Positions 17,306 through 26,488 of a stretch of DNA of 64,000 bases are shown piece by piece. Under the pieces are notes generated by a model that had not been told where the DNA came from, ran no database searches, and saw only the letters and a list, made by a program, of their open reading frames with translations. Source of the stretch: Tepidanaerobacter acetatoxydans_A (GTDB lineage Bacteria > Bacillota > Thermosediminibacteria > Thermosediminibacterales > Tepidanaerobacteraceae). The DNA lies in contig JALHJR010000007.1 of the NCBI GenBank assembly GCA_022840405.1, forward strand, positions 1 through 64,000, written 5' to 3'. Every line of letters begins with the position of its first letter. Positions within the stretch are counted from its first letter, which is position 1. Made by a program: the position numbers and the translations under genes.

Positions 17306-17794
17306 TTAATTAATCCCTCTTGTCAAATCAATAGCTTTTAAAATTTCTTCTTCCCTTTGCCTCATAACAACTTTTTCTTCACCAACTTCATGGTCGTATC
17401 CCAGTAAATGCAATATGCCGTGCACAACTAAAAAGCCGACTTCTCGTTCAAAAGAATGTCCATATTCTACAGCTTGCTCTTTTGCTCTTTCTAGTGAGAT
17501 TACCACATCTCCCAGCAGTTCTTCCTCTTGAAATTCGAAACTTCCACACTCTTCAAAAACGGTTTCTCTCATAGCAAAAGATAATACATCGGTTGATGCG
17601 TCTAAAGATCTGTACTGCCTGTTGAGCTTTTGGATGTATTCATCATCAACCAAAGCTATACTTACTTCTAAATCACCTGATACCTTTTCAACTGATATGG
17701 CTGTATTTACAGCCTTATTTATAAGTTCTTCTAATTTTTGCGTAACATCAATTTTATCTTGTAAATTGTTTATTACTACATTTACGTTAGCCAT
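17306..17794 (-). CDS. ybeY: endoribonuclease / rRNA maturation factor YbeY
   Basis: A 162-residue zinc-dependent protein of 16S rRNA maturation. The metal motif HGILHLLGYDHE (H-x3-H-x5-H) is intact near residues 125-140. RSLDASTDVLSFAM matches the family. Its start overlaps the end of pgpH by 8 nt, as in the conserved phoH-pgpH-ybeY cluster. Confidence 0.97.
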   Translation of the reverse strand: MANVNVVINNLQDKIDVTQKLEELINKAVNTAISVEKVSGDLEVSIALVDDEYIQKLNRQYRSLDASTDVLSFAMRETVFEECGSFEFQEEELLGDVVISLERAKEQAVEYGHSFEREVGFLVVHGILHLLGYDHEVGEEKVVMRQREEEILKAIDLTRGIN

Positions 17795-19874
17795 GATTTG
17801 AATCCTTTCTCTCTAATTCTTTCAGTTTATCCGGATATTCTATGCGCGTATGGAAAATTCCGGTCAATACCCTTGAAAATGCTAAGGCAACTTTATCAAG
17901 GTCCTTTAATGTCAGGTCACATTCATCTAACTGACCATCAGCAAGTTTATCTTTGATTATCTGACGTATAAGCCCTTCTATCTTGCCTGCCGTAGGATTT
18001 GGCATGGACCTGACGGCAGCTTCGGCACAATCTGCCAGCATCACTATAGCTGTTTCACGAGTTTGAGGTTTTGGACCTTCATAACGGTAAGTTGTTTCAT
18101 CCGCTTTTTTTTCACTGCTTTCATCCATAGCCTTATTATAAAAAAACGAAAGCAAACTTGTACCATGATGCTGTGCAATAAATGCTGTAATACTTGAAGG
18201 TAGTCGATGTTCTTGTGCAATTTCAAGTCCATCCTTGACATGCGATGTAATTATCAAAGCACTAAGCGTAGGACTTAGTTTATCATGTGGATTATCAGAT
18301 GTTAGTTGATTTTCTATAAAAAAATAAGGTCGCTTCAATTTGCCTATATCATGATAATTAGCTCCTACTCGAGCCAATAATGAATCAGCTCCTACAGCTT
18401 CCGCTCCAGCTTCAGCCAGGTTCCCCACGATTATTGAATGATGATAAGTGCCGGGTGCATCTAACATTAACTTTCTAAGCAGCAATTGATTTGGATTTGA
18501 AAGCTCGAGCAACTTTACAGCACTGGTGATACCAAAAGCATTTTCAAGGAACGGCAAAGTGCCAATTGTCAATATAGACGAAAATATGCCGCTTATCATA
18601 CCCCAACTGCTCTGTCGTAATATTTCCAAAAAAGTGCCGTTATTTAAAAGCAACAGGCCGGTTATAAGAAGGAAATTTACTCCGCCTATTATTCCACCTG
18701 CTTTGGTTAAATCAGAACGCTGAGATACTTTTGCAGTACAAAAAACTCCAACTACAGCTCCCGATAAAGCAACAAGTGTAAATGAAAAGTCACTGCCCAG
18801 CATAATCCCAATGGCTATACTCATTGTAAAGCTTGAAAATATAGCAATCTCCGGATTGATTAGTATGGATATAAGCATACTCCCTGCCGCCAATGGGACC
18901 AGATAATTGGAAATAGTTTTGACACCTAAAGAAATAACAAGTGTTGATAAAATAATCAGCACCAATAATATTAAATAAACATTGTTATTATATACATCTC
19001 TATGAAAACGATATACTGCAAAAGCCAATGTCCCCGCTAGCATGCCTGATATACAAAAAGCTCCTATCAAAAGACTTACATTAGCTTTCGTGTCCCTAGC
19101 CAGCAATCCCAATTCTTTAAGCATTTCCTTATGTTCAGCAGTTATAACAGTTCCTTTTTCAATTAATACCTGATTTGGAAGAACCCTAACCGGCACTACA
19201 GCTTCCATAGCTTCCTGCTGCTGCTTTTCGGTAGCTTCGCGATCATAGACCATATTGGGTTTTATCGTCAAAAGAGCAATCTCTTCCCCGATACTTTTAA
19301 GTTCATCAGGTAATTTTAAGCTTTTAAATTCTTCTATAACATACGTCTTTGTTCTCTCTAAAGAATCTTCCTTAACGCCTTCTTCCATAACTGTTTCAAT
19401 AATAGCTTTTATTACGGTTTCCAACTCTTTTAAAGATGTGTCGCTCATAGATATAAGCTGGGCATATGATTCTTTTGAAATATCCTCGGATATCTTTTCC
19501 GTTAATAATTGTACCTTATCTTCATCTTCCAGATAATCACGATTTCTTACTTCTTTAACGTAATTTAAAATATCCTCAACATGATTTTTCACTTCAAGAG
19601 TAATGGTGTGATTTAAAGTATATTTTTTAGGAACAGCATCGGCCGCAGCCTGCTGAAGCTTATCTGTAGCAATGGTATTAATGGCATCCTTTCTGGCCAT
19701 GATACTTTCCTGAAGTACTTCTCCTACTTTAACATCATATTTTTGAGGAAGTGATGAAAAGAATATCATGATTGTCAATACAGCAAAGAAAAAAAGCCCC
19801 AGCACCATTTTCTGGAACATAGAATTGTTTAAAACAGCTTTTACTACTTTGTTGGGAAAGGCTAAATTCATCAT
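17787..19874 (-). CDS. pgpH: 7TM-HD family cyclic-di-AMP phosphodiesterase (PgpH/YqfF)
   Basis: A 695-residue membrane enzyme predicted to hydrolyse cyclic di-AMP. One transmembrane segment at the N-terminus is followed by an extracellular 7TMR-HDED domain, about seven transmembrane helices (residues 265-450) and a cytoplasmic HD domain with TYHHSIIVGNLAEAGA, NYHDIGKLKRP and QHHGTSL. The ATG at 19874 is chosen because GGGGTGAT lies upstream; an earlier in-frame ATG at 19925 would overlap phoH by 29 nt and lacks a good ribosome site. Confidence 0.94.
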   Translation of the reverse strand: MMNLAFPNKVVKAVLNNSMFQKMVLGLFFFAVLTIMIFFSSLPQKYDVKVGEVLQESIMARKDAINTIATDKLQQAAADAVPKKYTLNHTITLEVKNHVEDILNYVKEVRNRDYLEDEDKVQLLTEKISEDISKESYAQLISMSDTSLKELETVIKAIIETVMEEGVKEDSLERTKTYVIEEFKSLKLPDELKSIGEEIALLTIKPNMVYDREATEKQQQEAMEAVVPVRVLPNQVLIEKGTVITAEHKEMLKELGLLARDTKANVSLLIGAFCISGMLAGTLAFAVYRFHRDVYNNNVYLILLVLIILSTLVISLGVKTISNYLVPLAAGSMLISILINPEIAIFSSFTMSIAIGIMLGSDFSFTLVALSGAVVGVFCTAKVSQRSDLTKAGGIIGGVNFLLITGLLLLNNGTFLEILRQSSWGMISGIFSSILTIGTLPFLENAFGITSAVKLLELSNPNQLLLRKLMLDAPGTYHHSIIVGNLAEAGAEAVGADSLLARVGANYHDIGKLKRPYFFIENQLTSDNPHDKLSPTLSALIITSHVKDGLEIAQEHRLPSSITAFIAQHHGTSLLSFFYNKAMDESSEKKADETTYRYEGPKPQTRETAIVMLADCAEAAVRSMPNPTAGKIEGLIRQIIKDKLADGQLDECDLTLKDLDKVALAFSRVLTGIFHTRIEYPDKLKELERKDSNHG

Positions 19875-19896
19875 AGCTGCACAATCACCCCATATT

Positions 19897-20868
19897 CTAT
19901 AGGTGTTTCTTGTCAAACTTCTCATATGCCTTGATTATTCTCTGTACTACCTCATGACGTACAACATCTTTATCATCTAGATAAATAAATTGAATTCCCT
20001 TAACATCCTTTAAAACTTCTCTGACTTGTTCCAAACCAGAATAAACCCCTTTAGGCAAATCAATCTGAGTCAGATCCCCGGTAACTACTGCTTTAGAGCC
20101 AAAGCCCAGCCGCGTTAAAAACATTTTCATCTGTTCAGAGGTCGTATTCTGAGCTTCATCTAAAATAACGAAAGAATCATCTAATGTACGCCCTCTCATA
20201 TATGCTAAAGGCGCAACTTCAATTAAACCTTTTTCCATATAACGTCGGAAAGCATCCACACCCAAAATATCATATAAAGCATCATATAATGGCCTAAGAT
20301 AAGGATCGACTTTGTCTTGCAGGTCTCCGGGTAAAAATCCGAGTTTTTCACCGGCCTCTACTGCCGGCCTTGTTAATATAATTCGGTTTACTTCTTTCTC
20401 TTTAAAAGCTGTTACTGCCATAGCCATTGCAAGATAAGTTTTCCCCGTCCCTGCAGGCCCAATACCAAAAACTATGTCATTTTGTCTCATGGCAAGTGCG
20501 TAAAGTTTCTGTCCTACAGTTTTAGGCTTTATAGGTTTTCCGCGATGAGTATAGCAGATTATATCATCATATAAATCATTAAATTTTTCTCCCTCACCGT
20601 TTTTTGCAAGTTTTACAAAATACTTTACTTCGTTAGTTGTCAAAGAATTGCCGGCACGCAGCACTTCAAGCATTTGATTAAAAAGCTGTTGTACCGACTC
20701 CACATTTTTTTCTTCTCCAAGTATTGCAATTTCACCCTCACGAGTAATTACCTTTACATTAAATTCTTCTTCGATATACTTAACATTTATATCGCGATTA
20801 CCAAATAAAAATACCATATTGTTTACGCTATCTATAGTAACTCTAGCTTCTGCCAGATTGTCTCTCAA
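19897..20868 (-). CDS. phoH: PhoH-like ATPase
   Basis: A 323-residue protein with an N-terminal KH-like segment and a P-loop ATPase/helicase-like domain. Walker A is GPAGTGKTYLAMA and Walker B is SFVILDEAQN. The start is TTG with GGAGG 7 nt upstream. It overlaps yqfD by 4 nt. The family is linked to RNA metabolism; a precise reaction is not established. Confidence 0.94.
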   Translation of the reverse strand: MRDNLAEARVTIDSVNNMVFLFGNRDINVKYIEEEFNVKVITREGEIAILGEEKNVESVQQLFNQMLEVLRAGNSLTTNEVKYFVKLAKNGEGEKFNDLYDDIICYTHRGKPIKPKTVGQKLYALAMRQNDIVFGIGPAGTGKTYLAMAMAVTAFKEKEVNRIILTRPAVEAGEKLGFLPGDLQDKVDPYLRPLYDALYDILGVDAFRRYMEKGLIEVAPLAYMRGRTLDDSFVILDEAQNTTSEQMKMFLTRLGFGSKAVVTGDLTQIDLPKGVYSGLEQVREVLKDVKGIQFIYLDDKDVVRHEVVQRIIKAYEKFDKKHL

Positions 20869-22067
20869 ATTTTTTCCTCCCCATATTCGATTTCTCTTTT
20901 CTGGCCTATATCTTCAATTACTTCTATTATCATTGAGCCAATAACCGATGTTTGATCTGAATCCAGCATATATTCCATTTTTTTTTGGGTTACTTTTTTT
21001 TCCTTCAAAATGTCCTTTAATTGCAAAAGAAGTTCGTCTTCTGCTTCACGAGATGCTTCTTCTATATTTAGAAACTCCTTTATTGGTTTCACTTCTGCAT
21101 ATTCAATAATATCGAACTGTATACCGCCTGACAATCTAGGCAATATACTAAATTCATTTATTGTTTTCTTATTGTAATAATCATACGCAATATCTCCAAG
21201 TTGAAAATTTAAGATGTGTTTCCCAAGCTGGAGCACTAAAGATTTTTTACTGTTACCTGTAGGAATCATTTTTGTTTTGACAAGCGGAACTTTTACGGCC
21301 TTCTGGTACCATACACGAGCATTTACGATACCTTTAGCATGAACTAGTAATACTTGATCTTGCTCCTGATCCAAAACAATTTTTCCGGTTATCAAGACAT
21401 CTCCTTTGCTTACCGTTTGACCCGGTTCAACTAGTGCTTCACCTCGAAAGTTTATTATTTCCTCTATTATACCATCTTTTGAGGCTATTATATCACAGGG
21501 CGTATTTTCTTCAAGCTCGGGTGGCAATTGTTTTTTTACAAGCTCAACTATAAGTTTTGAGCCTCTTATTTCAATTTCTGCCCAAGATATATTCTTATAT
21601 TTTGTCAGCAACTTATTAAGATAATATTGCTTATCAAGCCCATATTTAAACGTTCCTTCTCTCAAGCCCCATTCCCGTAAATCCTGGATAACAGATGTGC
21701 TTAAATCATTATCCGAACATTTTATCTCAATGTTCCAAATGAATGACGACATTAAATAAATCGCTACCACAAAAAGCAAGGCACCAAACAGAAATGCTTT
21801 TCGCTTTTTTAGTTTGGATATTGTGAAAAACAGACCTACCCGCTGTAAAACATATATGCGGCTGCGGCTTTTTTTTGCTAAACGGGTAAGTTTAAAAAAA
21901 TTCCTTACATTTATCTTAGCGGTTAACTCATTATCATTAATTCGCTTAACATCCCATAAATAGAGATTCTTCATTGCAGCTTGGTTTAATAGTCTTTCAC
22001 CATACTCCCCTACAATTTTAATAATAACATAACCCGAAAGATAATTCCATAGTTTTATAAGAAGCAC
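20865..22067 (-). CDS. yqfD: sporulation protein YqfD
   Basis: A 400-residue membrane protein of stage IV sporulation. A basic N-terminal part precedes one transmembrane segment (about residues 93-112), followed by an extracytoplasmic domain. The length equals Bacillus YqfD (398). The start is GTG behind AAGGGGGT. It follows yqfC by 16 nt; the yqfC-yqfD pair is conserved in spore formers and is controlled by sigma E in Bacillus. Confidence 0.93.
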   Translation of the reverse strand: MLLIKLWNYLSGYVIIKIVGEYGERLLNQAAMKNLYLWDVKRINDNELTAKINVRNFFKLTRLAKKSRSRIYVLQRVGLFFTISKLKKRKAFLFGALLFVVAIYLMSSFIWNIEIKCSDNDLSTSVIQDLREWGLREGTFKYGLDKQYYLNKLLTKYKNISWAEIEIRGSKLIVELVKKQLPPELEENTPCDIIASKDGIIEEIINFRGEALVEPGQTVSKGDVLITGKIVLDQEQDQVLLVHAKGIVNARVWYQKAVKVPLVKTKMIPTGNSKKSLVLQLGKHILNFQLGDIAYDYYNKKTINEFSILPRLSGGIQFDIIEYAEVKPIKEFLNIEEASREAEDELLLQLKDILKEKKVTQKKMEYMLDSDQTSVIGSMIIEVIEDIGQKREIEYGEEKI

Positions 22068-22083
22068 CGTTGTACCCCCTTAA

Positions 22084-22353
22084 TCATTCCTCAAGCTCTA
22101 TAGCTGTAATTTTTCCTTCAACAGTTATTTCATCGGCAATAATAGTTTTGATAAGAAGGCCTGCTCCCTTTATACAAACTACCCCAATTGAAGTATTTAT
22201 TTTTACCAGCTCAGAGTTGTATTGTATAATACCTTTGTGATTTTCTATAAAAGCAGCAATCCTACCTGTAAGAATCACTTTGGGTACATTTAAAATTACA
22301 TCTTGTGGCAGATCCAGGGCATCAGATATCTTTTGTCTTATTCCTTCGCTCAT
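22084..22353 (-). CDS. yqfC: sporulation protein YqfC
   Basis: An 89-residue YabP/YqfC-family protein. PKVILTGRIAAFIENHKGI and TSIGVVCIKGAGLLIKTI are family signatures. Homologues are made in the mother cell during sporulation. The ATG has AGGAG upstream and the gene heads the yqfC-yqfD-phoH-pgpH run. Confidence 0.93.
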   Translation of the reverse strand: MSEGIRQKISDALDLPQDVILNVPKVILTGRIAAFIENHKGIIQYNSELVKINTSIGVVCIKGAGLLIKTIIADEITVEGKITAIELEE

Positions 22354-22424
22354 GGTGATAACTCCTTTTAAACTTGTTTAGTTAAAATTTATTCGATCAT
22401 TATCGGTTTAATAACTATAAAAAA

Positions 22425-22460
22425 TAAAACCCTGCAGTTTTATAAAACTGCAGGGTTTTA
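22425..22460 (-). terminator. terminator between the 134-residue protein gene and yqfC
   Basis: TAAAACCCTGCAGTTTTA and its complement form an almost perfect palindrome with an 8-bp GC-containing core. It follows the minus-strand gene at 22478-22882 by 17 nt and has T-rich flanks on both strands. Confidence 0.85.
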
Positions 22461-22477
22461 TTTATTTTAAAAAGCTG

Positions 22478-22882
22478 TTACGTGTAAAATCTGCGTTGCT
22501 TATGGGCAAGTGCCTTTGGCGGAGATAATATTTCTTGAAATACTATCCCTCTTAAAATATTTTCACGACTAAAAAACTCGGATATTTCAATATCAGATTT
22601 GGGTTGTAGTTGTTGTTTTGGCTCTGTATAATCGTAAGTAATTGTATCTTTTGAATTTTCTTCCACAGGTATGCTTGAAATATCAGCTTCCATTTTTATA
22701 GTTCTTGATTCGCTTATATTACTTGTTTCCGGCTTGAAATCTTGAAAGGGCGGTAGCGGGTATTCCTTACTCTTTTCCGGCCTTTTAGGTGTTGGAAATG
22801 TCTTTGTTTTTCGAGGTTGACCAAGTCGCTTAATTGCGTTACTAAAAATCATAAGTAGGATAAGGAAGATAATATTTTTCAT
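22478..22882 (-). CDS. hypothetical membrane-anchored protein downstream of floA
   Basis: A 134-residue protein with one N-terminal hydrophobic segment (residues 3-15), a basic Pro-rich linker (residues 20-55), an acidic low-complexity middle and a conserved-looking tail ENILRGIVFQEILSPPKAL. Short proteins ending in a similar hydrophobic helix plus PP-x-A are common in Clostridia, but I know of no assigned function. It follows floA by 12 nt and precedes a strong terminator, so it is the last gene of the nfeD-floA unit. Confidence 0.75.
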   Translation of the reverse strand: MKNIIFLILLMIFSNAIKRLGQPRKTKTFPTPKRPEKSKEYPLPPFQDFKPETSNISESRTIKMEADISSIPVEENSKDTITYDYTEPKQQLQPKSDIEISEFFSRENILRGIVFQEILSPPKALAHKQRRFYT

Positions 22883-22894
22883 TTAATTAATCAC

Positions 22895-23893
22895 CTACTC
22901 TTCATTCTGTTTATCTACATTTTCGCCCTTTTGCCCCATCTTAGATATAGAATCTCTCATCTGAGTATCGGCCATTACATTTTTCATATTATAATAATCC
23001 ATAACTCCCAATTTTCCTTGTCGTAAAGCTTCTGCCAAAGCCTTAGGAACTTCCGCTTCTGCTTCAACAACTTTTGCCCGCATTTCTTGTACCATAGCTT
23101 TCATTTCTTGTTCTTTTGCTACTGCCATCGCTCTGCGTTCTTCGGCTCGTGCCTGGGCAATACGCTTATCTGCTTCGGCTTGCTCGGTTTGAAGCTGTGC
23201 GCCTATGTTTCTGCCTACATCAACATCCGCTATGTCTATTGAAAGGATTTCGAAGGCTGTTCCTGAATCAAGGCCCTTATTTAAAACTGTCCGTGATATT
23301 AAATCAGGATTTTCTAAAACCGCTTTGTGGCTTTCCGCAGAACCTACTGTTGTAACTATACCTTCGCCCACTCTTGCAATAATAGTTTCTTCGCCTGCGC
23401 CTCCTACCAGTCTGTCAATATTAGCCCTTACGGTAACTCGGGCTTTTGCTTTCACCTCGATGCCGTCCTGTGCAACTGCTGCTACTATAGGAGTTTCGAT
23501 AACTTTAGGATTTACGCTCATTTGAACGGCTTCCAAAACATTTCTACCTGCCAAATCTATGGCTGCGGCTCTTTCGAATGTAAGTGGAATTTCAGCTCTC
23601 TGAGCTGCTATCAAAGCATTTATCACCCTGTCTACATTTCCGCCTGCAAGATAGTGGGCTTCAAGCTGATCAACTACCACATCTAAGCCGGCTTTAACGG
23701 CTTTTATCATGGGATTTACAATTTTATGGGGCGGAACGCGGCGAAGCCTCATGCCTATCAAATTGAATATCCCCACTTTTACTCCCGCAGCTAAGGCCGA
23801 AATCCAAAGGCCCAGAGGGACAAAACTCAAAACAATTGCAAGTGCAATAAATATTAAAGCTATGATTAAAAACAAACCTATTGCTGGTCCCAT
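22895..23893 (-). CDS. floA: flotillin-like protein FloA
   Basis: A 332-residue membrane scaffold protein. A hydrophobic hairpin at residues 3-45 is followed by a PHB/SPFH-like domain with RLRRVPPHKIVNPMIKAVKA and KARVTVRANIDRLVGGAGEE. A coiled coil rich in Ala, Glu and Arg (about residues 235-295) precedes the tail. FloA organises functional membrane microdomains. It starts directly at the nfeD stop codon; the nfeD-floA pair is conserved. Confidence 0.96.
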   Translation of the reverse strand: MGPAIGLFLIIALIFIALAIVLSFVPLGLWISALAAGVKVGIFNLIGMRLRRVPPHKIVNPMIKAVKAGLDVVVDQLEAHYLAGGNVDRVINALIAAQRAEIPLTFERAAAIDLAGRNVLEAVQMSVNPKVIETPIVAAVAQDGIEVKAKARVTVRANIDRLVGGAGEETIIARVGEGIVTTVGSAESHKAVLENPDLISRTVLNKGLDSGTAFEILSIDIADVDVGRNIGAQLQTEQAEADKRIAQARAEERRAMAVAKEQEMKAMVQEMRAKVVEAEAEVPKALAEALRQGKLGVMDYYNMKNVMADTQMRDSISKMGQKGENVDKQNEE

Positions 23894-25221
23894 TATACAT
23901 TCTCCCTTTCTATACTTTTTACGATAATCTTACTACCTTCTACTCTTATAACCACAATGTCCGAATCACTTGGTATAAATTCTCCTTCTGCTAAAACATC
24001 AACTTTTTCTCCATCTATTACTGCCGCACCGGCAGGTCTTAATGGGGTAATTGTTTTACCCTTGGCTCCGAGAAATTTACTTATATCCTTACCTGCTGCT
24101 ACATAGCCTTTAGTTTTTTCTTGCTTTGTGCCTAAAATTATACGGTTAAAGATCGGATTTACCGTGATTTTCTTCATCAAAAAATATATTATAATGCTGC
24201 TTGCCGCAACAGCAAAGACAATGGATATCAAAGCCTGCTCAAGATTTGGAAAAGCCATTATCACGGCTGCAATTATTGATAAAATCCCTGTTACTCCAAA
24301 AACTCCGAAACCGGGCATAAATATTTCTATTAAAAGAAGTATCATTCCCAGTATAAACAGGCCGAGAACCCAAGCAGGCGCAGCTCCTGCCATAAAGCTT
24401 CCTCCAAAAAACAGGCCAAAGGCCATAAGTCCGATTACTCCAGGAATTCCAAAACCCGGTGAAAGTATCTCGGTTACAATGCCTACTATTCCTATTGCTA
24501 ATAAAACTGGCGCTATATAAGGATTTGATGCTACGTGTGCAATTTGTTCCGCAAGGTTCATCTTTGCTCTAATAATCTCGGCATTGCCTTTGTTTTCTGG
24601 CAAGGTTTTTTGTATGACTTTGTCTAAATTTTCCACTTGCTCATCTATGAGCCCCAGTTTTAGCGCTTCTTTAGTAGTAAGGGATAAGATCTTGCCCTTT
24701 TCTTTTATCCCTTCGATAACTATATCTGCATCTGCCATCGCCGCAACCAGTTGTGGATCTCTGCCCCTTTCTTCCGCTACAGCTCTTAAAGCCGAGGACC
24801 AATAAGAAATATATTTTTCCTCATTAGGGCGGGTTTCAGCGGCCCCTATGGTCGCTGCCGGAACAGCCATAATTTTCTCACAGGATATCGCGATAATAAC
24901 GCCGGCAGAAGTAGCTTCATTGTTTATGAATGCAACCGTAGGAATAGAAGTGCGAAGAATGTTATTACTTATCTTTATAGCCGAATTTATTTCGCCGCCG
25001 GGTGTATCTATTTCAAAAATCAGGGCCTTTGCCTGAGCTTTTTCAGCTTCATTTATAGCTCTTTCGGTAAAAACAGCCAGCCCATTATCTATCACTCCTT
25101 CTATAGGAATAACATACACAAAAGCCTTGCTATTTGGGCCGCTTTCAGCCTTGCATGTATGAAAAAAAGTTAACATACAACAAATTGAAACAAGTATAAT
25201 TAAAGTTTTTTTATATCTCAT
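23893..25221 (-). CDS. NfeD-family membrane protein with ClpP-class protease domain
   Basis: A 442-residue protein. A signal peptide (residues 1-25) leads a ClpP-class serine protease domain containing FEIDTPGGEINSA and NNEATSAGVIIAISC with the candidate nucleophile Ser in TSAG. Four or five transmembrane helices follow (residues 230-350), then an NfeD OB-fold ending GEKVDVLAEGEFIPSDSDI. It is coupled to the flotillin gene, the standard NfeD-stomatin arrangement thought to serve membrane quality control. Confidence 0.93.
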   Translation of the reverse strand: MRYKKTLIILVSICCMLTFFHTCKAESGPNSKAFVYVIPIEGVIDNGLAVFTERAINEAEKAQAKALIFEIDTPGGEINSAIKISNNILRTSIPTVAFINNEATSAGVIIAISCEKIMAVPAATIGAAETRPNEEKYISYWSSALRAVAEERGRDPQLVAAMADADIVIEGIKEKGKILSLTTKEALKLGLIDEQVENLDKVIQKTLPENKGNAEIIRAKMNLAEQIAHVASNPYIAPVLLAIGIVGIVTEILSPGFGIPGVIGLMAFGLFFGGSFMAGAAPAWVLGLFILGMILLLIEIFMPGFGVFGVTGILSIIAAVIMAFPNLEQALISIVFAVAASSIIIYFLMKKITVNPIFNRIILGTKQEKTKGYVAAGKDISKFLGAKGKTITPLRPAGAAVIDGEKVDVLAEGEFIPSDSDIVVIRVEGSKIIVKSIERENV

Positions 25222-25273
25222 GCTTTTCTCCTTAAATCCTCAGTTTGTGTATATCTTTTCTTACAAGTGTTAA

Positions 25274-25305
25274 AAGAGCTTGGTATCACAAGATTCCAAG
25301 CTCTT
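25274..25305 (-). terminator. terminator after yqeY
   Basis: AAGAGCTTGG and CCAAGCTCTT form a 10-bp stem with a 12-nt loop, 10 nt past the yqeY stop codon on the minus strand and followed by TT-rich sequence. Confidence 0.75.
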
Positions 25306-25314
25306 AAATTACAA

Positions 25315-25761
25315 TTACTGCTGTAAAAACTTTTTTACAGTTTCGCTGACTAAGCTGCCGTCAGCCCTGCCTTTTACTTTAGGCATGGCGGTTCCCATGA
25401 CTTTGCCCATATCTTTTATGCTATTCGCACCAACTTCAATAATAGTCTGACGAACTATTTCTTCCACTTCTTCATCAGTCAATTGCCGAGGGAGATAACT
25501 GGATAGAATAGCTATTTCTCTTTCCAGACTTTCTACGACTTCGGCTTTGCCCAATCGTTCGTATTCATTTATATCATTTTTGCGCTTCTTTACTTCTTTA
25601 AAAAGCACTTCGATAACTTCTTCATCATCTAATTCATGAAGCTTCTCTTTTTCTGCATAAAGAATCGCCGATTTTGCCATACGAATAACCGAAAGCTTTT
25701 CTTTTTCTCCAGCTTTTAACGCAGCTTTCATGTCATTGTTTAACATATCTTTTATCGACAT
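25315..25761 (-). CDS. yqeY: GatB/YqeY domain protein
   Basis: A 148-residue protein with the YqeY family pattern: RMAKSAI, an Asp/Glu-rich helix pair, the turn SYLPRQLTDEEVEEIV and the C-terminal KDMGKVMGTAMPKVKGRADGS-type segment. It resembles the tRNA-binding tail of GatB and is suspected to bind tRNA, but its role is unknown. It follows rpsU by 14 nt, as in Bacillus. Confidence 0.95.
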   Translation of the reverse strand: MSIKDMLNNDMKAALKAGEKEKLSVIRMAKSAILYAEKEKLHELDDEEVIEVLFKEVKKRKNDINEYERLGKAEVVESLEREIAILSSYLPRQLTDEEVEEIVRQTIIEVGANSIKDMGKVMGTAMPKVKGRADGSLVSETVKKFLQQ

Positions 25762-25775
25762 GTTATTATCTCTCC

Positions 25776-25958
25776 TTAAAATTTACGAGATTTTCTCTTG
25801 CGGGCTGCCTCAGATTTTTTCTTACGCTTTACACTTGGTTTTTCATAGTGCTCACGCTTTCTTACTTCAGAGAGCACTCCTGACCTTTGACACTTTCTCT
25901 TAAACCTTCGAAGCGCATTGTCTAGTGATTCGTTTTCCCCTACTTTAACTTCCGACAC
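25776..25958 (-). CDS. rpsU: 30S ribosomal protein S21
   Basis: A 60-residue very basic protein with the S21 core ENESLDNALRRFKRKCQRSG and a C-terminal Lys/Arg run. The ATG follows GGGAGGGAA. A strong promoter lies 70-100 nt upstream. Confidence 0.98.
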   Translation of the reverse strand: MSEVKVGENESLDNALRRFKRKCQRSGVLSEVRKREHYEKPSVKRKKKSEAARKRKSRKF

Positions 25959-26027
25959 TTTATATTCCCTCCCTCCGCTGCACTTTCTGCTACATAGAAG
26001 TCTTACTATAAAATGTGACTATAGTTA

Positions 26028-26056
26028 ATTATAAAGCCAGATTCGATTATCGTCAA
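26028..26056 (-). promoter_or_regulatory. sigma-A promoter of rpsU-yqeY
   Basis: On the minus strand TTGACG (26051-26056) and TATAAT (26028-26033) are 17 nt apart. The leader to the rpsU start is about 60 nt. The -35 box touches the end of the hit gene. Confidence 0.85.
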
Positions 26057-26058
26057 CA

Positions 26059-26400
26059 TCATCCGGGAGGCCATGTCATAAATCTGCCGCCCAACAGGTG
26101 AAAGTGCAAATGATTAACGGTTTGGCCGCCTTCCTCACCTGTATTAACTACCAACCTGAAACCTTTTTTATCTATGCTGCTTTCTCGGGCAAGATGTTGT
26201 GCAACTTTAGTAATTTGTTTAAGGATTTCTGCATTATCCTTATTAATTTCCATAATTGATGCTATATGTTTTTTTGGAATCAAAAGGAGATGGATAGGGG
26301 CTTGTGGATTAATATCATTAATAGCAATAACTTCCTCATCCTCATAAATTACTTTCGCCGGTATTTCTTTATTTATTATTTTGCAAAAAACGCAGTCCAT
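26059..26400 (-). CDS. HIT family nucleotide hydrolase (HinT-like)
   Basis: A 113-residue HIT protein. The histidine triad HLHFHLLGG is intact near the C-terminus, and CVFC at the N-terminus is the zinc motif of the HinT branch. Such enzymes cleave AMP-lysine or other AMP-amine bonds. The ATG at 26400 is used because GGAGG lies upstream at good spacing; a TTG one codon earlier is also open. Confidence 0.95.
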   Translation of the reverse strand: MDCVFCKIINKEIPAKVIYEDEEVIAINDINPQAPIHLLLIPKKHIASIMEINKDNAEILKQITKVAQHLARESSIDKKGFRLVVNTGEEGGQTVNHLHFHLLGGRFMTWPPG

Positions 26401-26488
26401 CAAATTTCCACCTCCTTCATATATTTTTACTCTATTTAAATTTATTCAACATTAATACAAGTATTTCCTTCTTTCCTTAAACAAAATT

